Assembly: GCF_016901135.1 (NCBI RefSeq)
Contig: NZ_JAFEVL010000020.1
Coordinates: 248,001-312,000 of the forward strand
Direction: 5' to 3'
DNA: 64,000 nucleotides
Origin: Martinezella lusitana
GTDB taxonomy: Bacteria > Pseudomonadota > Alphaproteobacteria > Rhizobiales > Rhizobiaceae
Part shown: positions 47,407-54,985 of the stretch, piece after piece
Layout: each line of letters opens with the position of its first letter
Position numbering within the stretch: position 1 is the first letter of the stretch
Notes under the pieces: generated by a model
The model's input: the letters and a program-made list of their open reading frames with translations, nothing else
Told to the model about the DNA's origin: nothing
The model's database searches: none
Made by a program: the position numbers and the translations under genes

Positions 47407-49139
47407 TGTCCCATCAATCCGCGAATTCGTCATGGGGCGGGGCGACGGCTCTGTCGGATGAGGCGCCCACGCAAATCACCGTCGAGGCTGACGCTGCCAT
47501 TGTCAGGCAAAAGCCTGATGTCGTCATCGCTGCCTTCGTGGCGGTCGTCGCCGTCTTCGTCGCCATTTTCAAATTCCCGCCGATCCTCGACTATCCGAAC
47601 CACTATGCGCGCATGTGGCTGCTTGCCGGCGGCATCGATATGCCGCCGTTTCAGCAGATCTACGCGATCGATTGGAACAGGACGTTCACCAATGTCGGCA
47701 TCGATCTCATGGCCTATTGGCTAGGCCCGCTGATCGGTGTTTCGCTGCTGGCGCGTGGCCTGCTTTTCCTGGCGATCGCGCTGCCGCCACTCGGGGCGAT
47801 CGCCCTGCACAGGCGCTTGTTTGGCGGCGGCTATTATTGGCAGATCGCCATCCTCTATTTCGCCTGGTGCGCAACGCTGATCGGCGGCTTCATCAATTTC
47901 CAGATCGGGCTGGGCATGGCGCTATTCTTCGCTACAGCCGATCATGCCCTGCAATCGCGAAATCGGGTCGCGTTGTTTGTCTGGCGCCTGCTGGCCGGTC
48001 TGCTGCTCACCACCATGCATATCTTTTCGCTCGGCTTCTATATGGCGCTCGTCTGCGGGCTCGAGTTTTCGCCGACTACGGCGGCGATGAAGTCATTTCG
48101 CGATTTCATGCGCTTGTGCGGCAGGCTGGCGGTGGCGATGCTCGCCTGCGCCTTGCCGGCGATTTGTCTTTTCCTGTATCAGCCAGTCCTGCCTGGCGAT
48201 GGTGACGGCAATCTCGACGCCTCCTGGAACAATTCACCGCTTTTGATCCTGGCCAACCTGATGTCGGCGTTCTGGAGCTATACGCTTCTGGTGGATACGC
48301 TGTTCCTGATCCCGCTGATCCTCGTTTGCACCTTTGCTGTGCGCACACGCCGGCTGCGGCTGCATGCCGGTCTTGTGGTCACGGCCGTTGGCTTGCTGAT
48401 CCTCGCCTGTGTCTCGCCGCGCCATCTGCTGGCAACCGGTTGGATCGGCTGGCGCTTCCCGATCATGGCGGCGCTGGCGGCCATGGTGATGATATGTCCC
48501 TTGCCTCGCCTGTCGCGCCGGCAGGCCCTGCTTGTCGTCACCGTGCTTGCCGCGGTTGCGCTCGGCAGGACTGCCTGGATCGGCTTCAACTGGTGGCAGG
48601 GCGAGGCCGAGGTCGCCGACGTTCGCACCGTGCTTGCCGCGGTGCCGGAAGGCGCGGCGATCCTACCAGTCATGCGGCAGCAGAGGAGCAAACCGCATGT
48701 CATCGATCATCGTTACTTCGCCTGGAATCAGAATACGTTCAGGCATTTGCCGACGCTCGCCGTCCCCTATGCGCATAGCTTCGTGCCGACGCTTTTTACC
48801 GCCACGGGCAAGCAGCCATTGACCGTCCTGCCGCCCTGGAGCGAGATCGCAGTGCCGGAAGACAATCTCTTCTCCGTTGGCCTCTTGGATTGCCCCGATG
48901 AGATCAGGACCGTCAGCAGCTTTGCGCCCTATCTCGTCAATTGGCGGCAGCGCTTCGATTTCATCCTGCTTGTGAACGCGGATGTCGAGGATCGCTTTGG
49001 CGGCACGATCCCGAGCGGCGTGCGGCTCACTGCCGAAACGCCCTTTGCCAAGCTCTACGCCATCGACAAGGCCTTCGTGCCGCCTGCGGGTGCCGTGCCG
49101 CCGAAGAGCTGCGCCGAGTTCGCCGCAGCAAATGGCTGA
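47406..49139 (+). CDS. Polytopic membrane protein, partner of the GT2 enzyme
   Basis: 577 residues with about ten helices and a C-terminal periplasmic domain. PPILDYPNHYARMWLL near residue 60 puts a DxPNH-type acidic site just after helix 1, as in GT-C type transferases. Starts inside the stop of the GT2 gene. A lipid-linked sugar acceptor or flippase role is inference. Confidence 0.8.
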   Translation: MSHQSANSSWGGATALSDEAPTQITVEADAAIVRQKPDVVIAAFVAVVAVFVAIFKFPPILDYPNHYARMWLLAGGIDMPPFQQIYAIDWNRTFTNVGIDLMAYWLGPLIGVSLLARGLLFLAIALPPLGAIALHRRLFGGGYYWQIAILYFAWCATLIGGFINFQIGLGMALFFATADHALQSRNRVALFVWRLLAGLLLTTMHIFSLGFYMALVCGLEFSPTTAAMKSFRDFMRLCGRLAVAMLACALPAICLFLYQPVLPGDGDGNLDASWNNSPLLILANLMSAFWSYTLLVDTLFLIPLILVCTFAVRTRRLRLHAGLVVTAVGLLILACVSPRHLLATGWIGWRFPIMAALAAMVMICPLPRLSRRQALLVVTVLAAVALGRTAWIGFNWWQGEAEVADVRTVLAAVPEGAAILPVMRQQRSKPHVIDHRYFAWNQNTFRHLPTLAVPYAHSFVPTLFTATGKQPLTVLPPWSEIAVPEDNLFSVGLLDCPDEIRTVSSFAPYLVNWRQRFDFILLVNADVEDRFGGTIPSGVRLTAETPFAKLYAIDKAFVPPAGAVPPKSCAEFAAANG

Positions 49140-49210
49140 GGCCGCATGAAGTCAAACGAGCGGCTCCTTCGAGCCGCCCGTCGAATTGATGTCCCGATAA
49201 AGTCCCTGTT

Positions 49211-49615
49211 TCAGCTCGCCTTTTCCGGCGGTGCCAGAAGTTCGGCGCAATAGGACGAACCGCTGACGCCCGGCTGGTCGCCGAGGATGTGGACCGAGCG
49301 GATGACATAGCTCTGGTTGGTGACGATATCGGCCTTGCAGCTGAGGTAGCGCTTGCCGCCCTTCTTGCCATCCTTGGTCGCGATCGTGATCGTCTTGTAG
49401 CCGCCGCGCCACGTATAGACGCGATTGCCGCTTTCGTCGCGGTCGGAGAGCGGCGGGCCGTAGGCCGCGAAGAAGCGTCCAGCGGACTGGCCTTCCCAGC
49501 GATCCTGAACGGGGTTGCTCGCCATCAGCGGCAGGCCTGTTGTCGTTGCTGTCGTGGTGCTGCAACCGGCTAGCGCCAGCAACAGTCCCGCCGCGGTGGT
49601 CATGCGGATATTCAT
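49211..49615 (-). CDS. Small outer-membrane lipoprotein of unknown function
   Basis: 134 residues. Lipobox LALAGC at 13-18, then a Thr-rich linker, and a compact domain with AGRFFAAYGPPLSDRDESG and GVSGSSYCAELL. Related short lipoproteins with the YGPP motif occur widely in proteobacteria; function unknown. Confidence 0.8.
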   Translation of the reverse strand: MNIRMTTAAGLLLALAGCSTTTATTTGLPLMASNPVQDRWEGQSAGRFFAAYGPPLSDRDESGNRVYTWRGGYKTITIATKDGKKGGKRYLSCKADIVTNQSYVIRSVHILGDQPGVSGSSYCAELLAPPEKAS

Positions 49616-49916
49616 CGTGTCGTCCTTGAGCTTCTGTCACGCATTCGGTCGCGGAAAGGTCGCTGTCCCACGACGTTTCCACCTGTCCCGCCTAGGGCTT
49701 TAGCGCCAAAGCCGGCAAAAGAAAATTCCCATCCGCGTGTACAAGTGGGATTTTAGTCAATCTGTTGCGTCTTTTGCACGCCGGCCCTTCCGACGGCTGT
49801 TTTCTGCCGATTTTCTAGGCAGCGGCCCTGTAATCTTTTCGTCAAAAATCAAAGGGTTTTTTGAGATTGGTGCTTGTGCATCAAAAATGGCTGGTCTATA
49901 GAAGCGCCGCTGGTCA
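49616..49916. other. Gap before tRNA-Pro
   Basis: 301 bases upstream of tRNA-Pro. A short dyad TCCCA/TGGGA (about 49727-49751) and a gene-free AT-rich stretch are visible; the tRNA promoter should be here. No gene seen. Confidence 0.5.
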
Positions 49917-49993
49917 CGGAGTGTAGCGCAGTCTGGTAGCGCACCACGTTCGGGACGTGGGGGTCGAGTGTTCGAATCACTCCACTCCGACCA
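49917..49993 (+). tRNA. tRNA-Pro (anticodon CGG), prophage attachment site
   Basis: The acceptor CGGAGTG (49917-49923) pairs with CACTCCG (49983-49989), then A and CCA (49991-49993). The anticodon loop TTCGGGA gives CGG. The leftward integrase at 50079 starts the element immediately behind it, so the 3' half is the likely attB/attL core. Confidence 0.97.
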
Positions 49994-49996
49994 GCG

Positions 49997-50023
49997 AAAA
50001 GGCCCGGATTTCCGGGCTTTTTT
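49997..50023 (+). terminator. Terminator after tRNA-Pro
   Basis: AAAAGGCCCGGA (49997-50008) and TCCGGGCTTTT (50011-50021) with a T run to 50023. It lies inside or next to the attachment core. Confidence 0.9.
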
Positions 50024-50078
50024 CGTTTCTGGGCTTCCGAGCCGACTTCTCCACGGCAATGAATACGGCAACGATTGA

Positions 50079-51191
50079 TCATTTTTTCGAGCGCCCAGCG
50101 CGCCCGGTTGTGAAAGCTGCTCCGACATTTGCTTGATGATCTGGGTGGTGATGGCCGTAGGTCTTTTCCAACGTTTCAAGTGTCATGCCGAGGTAGCCCG
50201 ACGCTTCCCATTTATCCGTTGCCGCCTGCATTAGCCACGTTGCCGCTGTATGCCTTAACGTGTGTCGTACAACGCCGTCGGCATCCTCTCCTAGCACGGT
50301 GTCTACGAGATTGCGGAACGCGCGCTTAGGATCTGCTGGCTTGCCGTTAAACTCGACAACATATTTGGCGCCCAGGCGATGCCAGCGGCGCATGTGGGCG
50401 AGCAGGCGGGCAGGCAGCCTGATCGGGGGCGCGCGCTTATTCGCGGCAACTACCTCGCCGTCCCACGCGCGATAAAAGACGCCTGCTTCTAGGTCGATGT
50501 ATGGACGACCTTCTTCCTTGATGAAGGAAGCTTGCCAGACGCGCGCAGATCGGCTGCCTGTATAAACAGCTGACAGCGTGAAGCGTGCGATGTGGATGGC
50601 CGGGCGCCACTTGTTCGGCAGGCCGCGATACGTGCTTCGCTTGCGGTATGCTGCCCAGATCAGCTTCGCCATCGTCGATCGGTCAAGATGCTTCACTCGC
50701 CCCTTTGCTTTTGGCGGCAAGGTGACAGTCACCGACTGGCGCGTCACGTTGTCAGCGATTGCCTGGCGGCATGCTGCACGCAGATCCTCGAGCTCGCGCC
50801 GGGCACCGTTTTGCGTCTTCCGCTTCTTCACATACTCGGCACACGTCGCACTGGTGATATCGTCGAGCGTTTTGTCACCCCAGTATGCGAGAAGGTTTTC
50901 CGCTCGCGCACCCAGTTCTTTCGGCCGAGTCGCTGTGTCTCGCTTCAGCTGCAGATAGTGGGCTATTACCTCGGCGACGCTCACGTCTGAGGCTGCACGG
51001 TCCTTTTTTGCCGGTGCTGCGATGAACTGGCGGGCGATGTGCTCGGCGAGGGCTTTTTCAGCTCCGCTACGATCATCCGCGCCGCAGCCAGTGCTGAACT
51101 GCTTTCCGTCGTCGAGGATGATCCAGACCGCAGCTCGGTCTTTACTTGCTGGCCGTAGCCATAACCGGGCTGGTTTGCGGGCACGCGACAT
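50079..51191 (-). CDS. Tyrosine-type site-specific integrase
   Basis: 370 residues. An N-terminal arm-binding domain (about 1-60) and SAM-like core-binding domain (VAEVIAHYLQLKRDT onwards) precede the catalytic domain: Arg in YTGSRSARV, HTLRHTAATWL with His and Arg, and the final nucleophile Tyr in LEKTYGHHHPD. It inserts the element in tRNA-Pro. The stop lies 86 bases from the tRNA end. Confidence 0.96.
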   Translation of the reverse strand: MSRARKPARLWLRPASKDRAAVWIILDDGKQFSTGCGADDRSGAEKALAEHIARQFIAAPAKKDRAASDVSVAEVIAHYLQLKRDTATRPKELGARAENLLAYWGDKTLDDITSATCAEYVKKRKTQNGARRELEDLRAACRQAIADNVTRQSVTVTLPPKAKGRVKHLDRSTMAKLIWAAYRKRSTYRGLPNKWRPAIHIARFTLSAVYTGSRSARVWQASFIKEEGRPYIDLEAGVFYRAWDGEVVAANKRAPPIRLPARLLAHMRRWHRLGAKYVVEFNGKPADPKRAFRNLVDTVLGEDADGVVRHTLRHTAATWLMQAATDKWEASGYLGMTLETLEKTYGHHHPDHQANVGAAFTTGRAGRSKK

Positions 51192-51418
51192 GCTTGCTTC
51201 ATCTCCTCTATTGATCGCAGTGTGGTGAAGTCCTTTCCGGCAATTCGCGTGACCACGAGGCGTCCGCGCGCGGCCTCCTTGCGAAGACCGCTAACGGTCA
51301 TGCCTCCGTGCGGAAAGGCAACAGGAACCACATCCGCCAGCCTGACTGGATCATCAGGCCGGAAGTTATCGTTGGCTGCGACGGGTGGCGCGTATTCGGC
51401 GCGAGCCGGTGCTCTCAT
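50981..51418 (-). CDS. Excisionase-like DNA-binding protein
   Basis: 145 residues. The middle (MTVSGLRKEAARGRLVVTRI and KDFTTLRSIEEMKQACRV) is the winged-helix-like module that occurs before integrase genes in rhizobial prophages; the C-terminal third is Ser/Thr-rich. A PVAANDN motif is at residues 12-18. It overlaps the integrase start by 211 bases, in a different frame, and the 51415 gene by four bases. Excision control is inferred from position. Confidence 0.72.
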   Translation of the reverse strand: MRAPARAEYAPPVAANDNFRPDDPVRLADVVPVAFPHGGMTVSGLRKEAARGRLVVTRIAGKDFTTLRSIEEMKQACRVPANQPGYGYGQQVKTELRSGSSSTTESSSALAAARMIVAELKKPSPSTSPASSSQHRQKRTVQPQT

Positions 51419-51666
51419 GCGCTGGCCCGCAAGTTTTCATTTGCCGGCCCCGGCAAACGCAAAGGAGGTCGATCTTTTATGATGCACATAGCGGCCAAGA
51501 GCTCGACCGATGGAACTATTGGGTTTTCAGGCCTGAATGTAATTCGGCAGGCAAGGTTACTCATACCGTCTCCTCTTCTGAAGTTGAGCGCAGCCGGCAC
51601 GGGTCTTCTCCGGCGCGGATCGGCGCCGGTCAGAAGTCTTCTTTCGCTCATGATGGCAGTTGTCAT
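51415..51666 (-). CDS. Small phage protein of unknown function
   Basis: 83 residues. GAGGAGAC lies four bases before ATG 51666, which fixes the start (a frame opens earlier at 51729 without a ribosome site). Its stop overlaps the excisionase-like start by four bases. It ends with PGPANENLRA, a variant of the ANDN motif of its neighbours. No family recognised. Confidence 0.65.
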   Translation of the reverse strand: MTTAIMSERRLLTGADPRRRRPVPAALNFRRGDGMSNLACRITFRPENPIVPSVELLAAMCIIKDRPPLRLPGPANENLRASA

Positions 51667-51740
51667 CGTTGTCTCCTCATGTGTTGGCAGGAGGACAGAT
51701 GACTGATTCACTCGGTGCTGTTTACGCAAACAAAAGGCAA

Positions 51741-52115
51741 TTACGTGCGGGTAGCGTCATCGTGGGCTTGCTTGGCCGCGTCATATTCGGCAACGGCGTT
51801 CCTAATGTGAGTCTCAGAGAAGCCGAACTTCGCGGCCAGATCGGCCAATGTTTCCTCGTACCCGCGTCCAGCGCTGCGGAGAAGATAGAAATCCTGCGCG
51901 ATCTCAAACCAATACTGGGGTAGCGTCTTCCGCCTGCCGCGGGCGCGCTTCGGCGGTCGGATCAAATCCGCAGCAATGGCCTGCACCACGGGGTCTGCCT
52001 GGCCTGTCTTTAATAGGTCCACCACCATTCTTTTGGCGTCTTCTGTCCGACCCTCTGCGAGCGCTGATTGGATTGGAGACGCTTGAAGTGAGAAGCTTGG
52101 CGGGAGCTTTGCCAT
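51741..52115 (-). CDS. Phage hypothetical protein, helical
   Basis: 124 residues. The N-terminal part looks helical (SALAEGRTEDAKRMVVDLLK). The centre has PPKRARGRRKTLPQYWFEIA and the C-terminal half, YEETLADLAAKFGFSETHIRNAV, resembles a helix-turn-helix, so DNA binding is possible. Starts directly after the stop of the 52116 gene (TAA-ATG). Confidence 0.68.
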   Translation of the reverse strand: MAKLPPSFSLQASPIQSALAEGRTEDAKRMVVDLLKTGQADPVVQAIAADLIRPPKRARGRRKTLPQYWFEIAQDFYLLRSAGRGYEETLADLAAKFGFSETHIRNAVAEYDAAKQAHDDATRT

Positions 52116-52445
52116 TTAAGCTGGTTCCATCTGACGAAGATGATGGCGGTGCACGTAGTCGATCGAAAGATTTTCCGAAAACGGAAGCTCCAAGGTATCA
52201 TCCCAAGTAAAGATGATTTTCAATGCCAATTCCGGTGCCCATCGGTAATGGAGTTCGGCTTCACCAATTGTTTGCAGATAGTATATGCGTTGGCCGCGCG
52301 CCGACAGCGATCGTCTCAAGACTCTGCAGGGGACGTATTCATCTCTTTGCGTGACAAGGTCGCCGGGCTTAAATTCACAAATTACTTCGTAGTTTCGAAT
52401 TGTACGCAAGCTCATGAGAGCTTCCGGTCTGATGTGCGCGTTCAT
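52116..52445 (-). CDS. Phage hypothetical protein, first gene of the leftward early block
   Basis: 109 residues. AAAAGGAGGACAAGAG precedes ATG 52445. FKPGDLVTQRDEYVPCRVLRR and IYYLQTIGEAELHYRW suggest a small beta-rich fold, SH3-like perhaps. No function assigned. The promoter region next to it carries a strong palindrome (52457). Confidence 0.68.
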   Translation of the reverse strand: MNAHIRPEALMSLRTIRNYEVICEFKPGDLVTQRDEYVPCRVLRRSLSARGQRIYYLQTIGEAELHYRWAPELALKIIFTWDDTLELPFSENLSIDYVHRHHLRQMEPA

Positions 52446-52456
52446 CTCTTGTCCTC

Positions 52457-52482
52457 CTTTTAATATGATGTCATATTAAAAG
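52457..52482. promoter_or_regulatory. Palindromic operator in the divergent promoter region
   Basis: CTTTTAATATGA (52457-52468), TG, then TCATATTAAAAG (52471-52482): perfect 12-base arms. AATATGATGTCAT (52462-52474) recurs at 52511-52523. It lies 12 bases upstream of ATG 52445 and so overlaps that promoter; a repressor dimer is the likely ligand. Confidence 0.7.
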
Positions 52483-52510
52483 CATGATTCGCACGTGAGG
52501 TAAACATAAA

Positions 52511-52523
52511 AATATGATGTCAT
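52511..52523. promoter_or_regulatory. Second, partial copy of the AATATGATGTCAT operator
   Basis: Thirteen bases identical to 52462-52474, 49 bases away. Fits a two-site phage switch. Confidence 0.55.
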
Positions 52524-52541
52524 CGCAAAGATGCACCAACC

Positions 52542-52557
52542 TTGACAAATTTGTAAA
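52542..52557. promoter_or_regulatory. Operator TTGACAAATTTGTAAA before the XRE repressor gene
   Basis: Fifteen of 16 bases match the perfect palindrome at 63192. It overlaps a TTGACA -35 hexamer and lies 19 bases before ATG 52576, so the XRE protein may bind here and control its own gene. Confidence 0.65.
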
Positions 52558-52575
52558 AATTGTTGTTAGGGAGAT

Positions 52576-52905
52576 ATGCCTATTACCCCCGCACAGAGCC
52601 GAGCCGCGCGCGCACTACTGAATATCAGCCAACCGCAGCTTGCGGAACTGAGCGGCGCTTCCGTTTCCACGATACGCGACTTTGAAACGGGTAAACGAAC
52701 GCCGATAGCTAACAACCTAGCTGCTATTCGCAGCGCCTTAGAAGCAGCCGGCATCATATTTTTCGATGGCATCTATTCCGGTCCTGGCGGGCCAGGGTTG
52801 CGCCTGCGGGCCGCGGCTGGTTCGGCGACCGATATTGAAGAGTCGGAAGTGATTCAATATCCTGAATTCTTGGAAGGCGACGGCGGACCAGGGAGCGGCG
52901 GCTAG
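52576..52905 (+). CDS. XRE/HTH phage repressor
   Basis: 109 residues. HTH about 5-60: TPAQSRAARALLNISQPQLAELSG, then VSTIRDFETGKRTP. The tail (residues 60-109) is Gly/Pro-rich with FFDGIYSGPGG. GGGAG sits before ATG 52576. It is divergent from the integrase block and surrounded by two operator types, so it is the candidate lysogeny repressor. Confidence 0.88.
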   Translation: MPITPAQSRAARALLNISQPQLAELSGASVSTIRDFETGKRTPIANNLAAIRSALEAAGIIFFDGIYSGPGGPGLRLRAAAGSATDIEESEVIQYPEFLEGDGGPGSGG

Positions 52906-52906
52906 A

Positions 52907-53311
52907 ATGGGTGCTCCACGTGTGAGTCAGGGTGCCTTCGAGAAGTTCCTCTTCATTGCGCTCTTCACTCTCGTGCTAATATCTCTTTTGTTGGGGCTCG
53001 CTGGCATCGTTTTTGGCTGGAGCGACGTCACCCCTCGTCTTCTCAACACATCCAGTGCTTTGGCAGGATTAGCATCATTGGCACAGCTCCGATTGAGCGG
53101 ATGGTTTGACCTGTTCACAGAACTGTATTCTGACACAGAGAAATTCCCGTACGGACCGCCATCCTTTGAGATGCGTCGTTACTATAAAGTCGACCATCCG
53201 GAGCAGCCAATAAGGAGTTGGTTCAGGCGTCAGCTATTTTTCGAATATCGGACCGGTGCCGTTCTGGCCGTGATGAGCTTTCTGATATGGATTCTTGCGG
53301 CTTGGTTCTGA
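52907..53311 (+). CDS. Small membrane protein downstream of the repressor
   Basis: 134 residues. Two or three helices (about 13-35, 45-62, 113-133) around a soluble loop (YSDTEKFPYGPPSFEMRRYYK). One base after the XRE stop, so the two are co-transcribed. Function unknown; it could be lysogenic cargo. Confidence 0.72.
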   Translation: MGAPRVSQGAFEKFLFIALFTLVLISLLLGLAGIVFGWSDVTPRLLNTSSALAGLASLAQLRLSGWFDLFTELYSDTEKFPYGPPSFEMRRYYKVDHPEQPIRSWFRRQLFFEYRTGAVLAVMSFLIWILAAWF

Positions 53312-53462
53312 CGATACGACTAGGTCTTGACCACACCAGCGCGCGCCGGTTAGCCTCTACCGACGGCGGCCACCAGCCCACGCACACCACCACATCGAGG
53401 GACACTGAAAAGCTTTCCGGCATTCGTGCCGGCGGCAATGGTTTCTTCTTTTGGAGGTGCGG

Positions 53463-53753
53463 ATGGCTCCTTTGGATCTATTAGCAGGACTTCTTACGCC
53501 TGACGAAATCGCCGAGCGCATATCAGCGTCGAGCGGCATCCATTTGACCGGCCGAACGGTCTGGGAGAAGGCCAAGCGGCTCGGCATTGCAAAGAAGATT
53601 GGCCGCTCCATGCTCATCGCAATCGACGACATCCCGGCTCTGCTGCAAGAAGAGCGAAAGATAGACAGGATGGAGCGTCGGTGTGAACGTTCCGCAATGA
53701 AGAGCTCTGCCAGAACACTCTCTAAGCTTCGGAGGGAACGGGCGAAGAAGTGA
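53463..53753 (+). CDS. Small HTH-like phage protein
   Basis: 96 residues. LLTPDEIAERISASSGIHLTG, then TVWEKAKRLGIAKKIGRSMLI, suggest an AlpA/excisionase-type winged helix; the C-terminal part is Arg/Lys-rich and may bind DNA. GGAGG before ATG 53463. Confidence 0.73.
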   Translation: MAPLDLLAGLLTPDEIAERISASSGIHLTGRTVWEKAKRLGIAKKIGRSMLIAIDDIPALLQEERKIDRMERRCERSAMKSSARTLSKLRRERAKK

Positions 53754-53762
53754 GAGGGTCAA

Positions 53763-53840
53763 ATGAGTAGCGACGAACCGAGCCTCATCGGGCGCAAGGA
53801 AGCGGCAGGGCGGTTAGGGCGGCGGCAAAAAACGCTCTAG
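53763..53840 (+). pseudogene. Truncated 25-codon HTH-like ORF
   Basis: ATG 53763 with a GAGAGGG ribosome site opens LIGRKEAAGRLGRRQKTL and stops at 53838. The RKEAAxRLG start is that of AlpA/MerR-type excisionases, but the helix-turn-helix is cut off. Likely a remnant of a frameshifted gene. Confidence 0.5.
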
Positions 53841-53883
53841 ATGCAATTACTTAACTTGGTCTTCGCTTCAGAGACGTTGCAAT

Positions 53884-54474
53884 CTATTGCGCAGGCCATG
53901 CCATATGTCTCTCGATATCGGAGTGCCCCAGCATCTCCTGTGATGCTGCTCTATTCGGAAAGCTTACCAGAGCAACCTGAAGCCCTGAAATGCGCGCATG
54001 CTTCATTGCTGGAATGCAATCTGTATCGCCGGACAGCAGAATTAGCCGTTCCACTGACCTGTTGGCGGAGTATGTTGCGATATCCAGGCCGATGCGCATA
54101 TCAACGCCCTTTTGCTCGAAACTTGGCTTGAAATGATTATCGGTCAGAGCGCCCGCACCGACAGGAATCTGTTTAGGTATGAATCCGCGAAATTTTAAGA
54201 CGCCAAGTCGAATTGCAAAAAGATCCTTTGCCGCCAGTTCTTTTAGCCAAACATCGGAACCATTGAACTGTTTTTGGCTGCCAGAAACCGGCAGAACGGC
54301 ATTCCCGACATATGGCGCGCAGTCGTAGTAGAGAAAACGAAGTGGCTCTTCATCTGCTGCTATACAGGCTTTGGCTATTTTCTCGATGTAATCCGGATTA
54401 TATGTGTAGCCAGCACTTTTGGCCAAAACTCGGGTGTGCCCTCCGTCAATGAGCACAGCAACCTTCTTGGACAT
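53884..54474 (-). CDS. NYN-domain (LabA/DUF88) PIN-like ribonuclease
   Basis: 196 residues. Acidic PIN-like residues fit the NYN pattern: VAVLIDGGHTR at the start, KGVDMRIGLDIATY about 123, and ILLSGDTDCIPAM about 146. Family proteins are Mg-dependent RNases or nucleic-acid sensors; several phage-borne ones act in defence. It lies between XRE-linked and cargo genes, without a partner gene on the same strand. A GGGG/CCCC hairpin lies just before its ATG. Confidence 0.87.
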   Translation of the reverse strand: MSKKVAVLIDGGHTRVLAKSAGYTYNPDYIEKIAKACIAADEEPLRFLYYDCAPYVGNAVLPVSGSQKQFNGSDVWLKELAAKDLFAIRLGVLKFRGFIPKQIPVGAGALTDNHFKPSFEQKGVDMRIGLDIATYSANRSVERLILLSGDTDCIPAMKHARISGLQVALVSFPNRAASQEMLGHSDIERHMAWPAQ

Positions 54475-54847
54475 AAATCAAAACCCCCAGAGCAGCATGC
54501 CGCCCCAGGGGTTTTTAAACGTGCCCGCCTACGGGCGTACGGATATAACGACTATATTGGATGACTCGGGTTAAAGGTCAATTACTCAAAAGGGATTGAT
54601 TTTCTAACAAATCCATGCTAAGACAGCTTCTGTCAGCACGCAAGACAGAAGCTGTCACAACATTCAAAAAAACGTGTGTTTGTTGACTTTTGCGATCTCA
54701 AGCCAAGAGCGCGAATAGAGCAAGCCCGCAAAGCAGATGTGGACCATTTCCAACGGGGTACGCAAACCACCTAATGAGATGTTGTGTCCCTACGCCAAAT
54801 AGTGACAGAGTGGATGTGTTGGTTAATCAAGAATCAGAGGTTTTAAC
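54475..54847. promoter_or_regulatory. Regulatory region between the NYN gene and a 45-residue ORF
   Basis: 373 bases between divergent genes. Contains a hairpin close to the NYN ATG (AAACCCC / GGGGTTT around 54478-54518) and a nested inverted repeat at 54622-54656. A TTGACT hexamer is near 54680. It probably holds both promoters. Confidence 0.6.
54622..54656. promoter_or_regulatory. Nested inverted repeat GACAGCTTCTGTC / GACAGAAGCTGTC
   Basis: Two 13-base arms (54622-54634 and 54644-54656), exact reverse complements, with a nine-base spacer. Each arm is itself a GACAG-N3-CTGTC dyad. The layout fits two repressor dimers side by side, or a hairpin transcript. Confidence 0.65.
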
Positions 54848-54985
54848 ATGGCAAATAAACCAGTCGTTTTTACTGGTGACAGCATGCGTCCGATGACGAT
54901 TAAGCCTGCAAGCGGCGGCGAAGGCGCGTCAGCTCAGCCGGTAACTACTGGATCTGGCGCTCCCGCTAAGCCACCGAAGCGTTAA
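54848..54985 (+). CDS. Small 45-residue phage protein
   Basis: ATG 54848 has AGAGG nine bases upstream. The product starts MANKPVVFTGDSMRPMTIK and ends GAPAKPPKR; Pro, Ala and Gly rich, basic. Its stop codon overlaps the stop of the convergent 54982 gene by three bases. Too short for family assignment. Confidence 0.6.
   Translation: MANKPVVFTGDSMRPMTIKPASGGEGASAQPVTTGSGAPAKPPKR

Noticed and set aside
54622..54656. Possible insertion-sequence ends
   Set aside because: Arms are only nine bases apart with no transposase between them; an operator or hairpin is a better fit.
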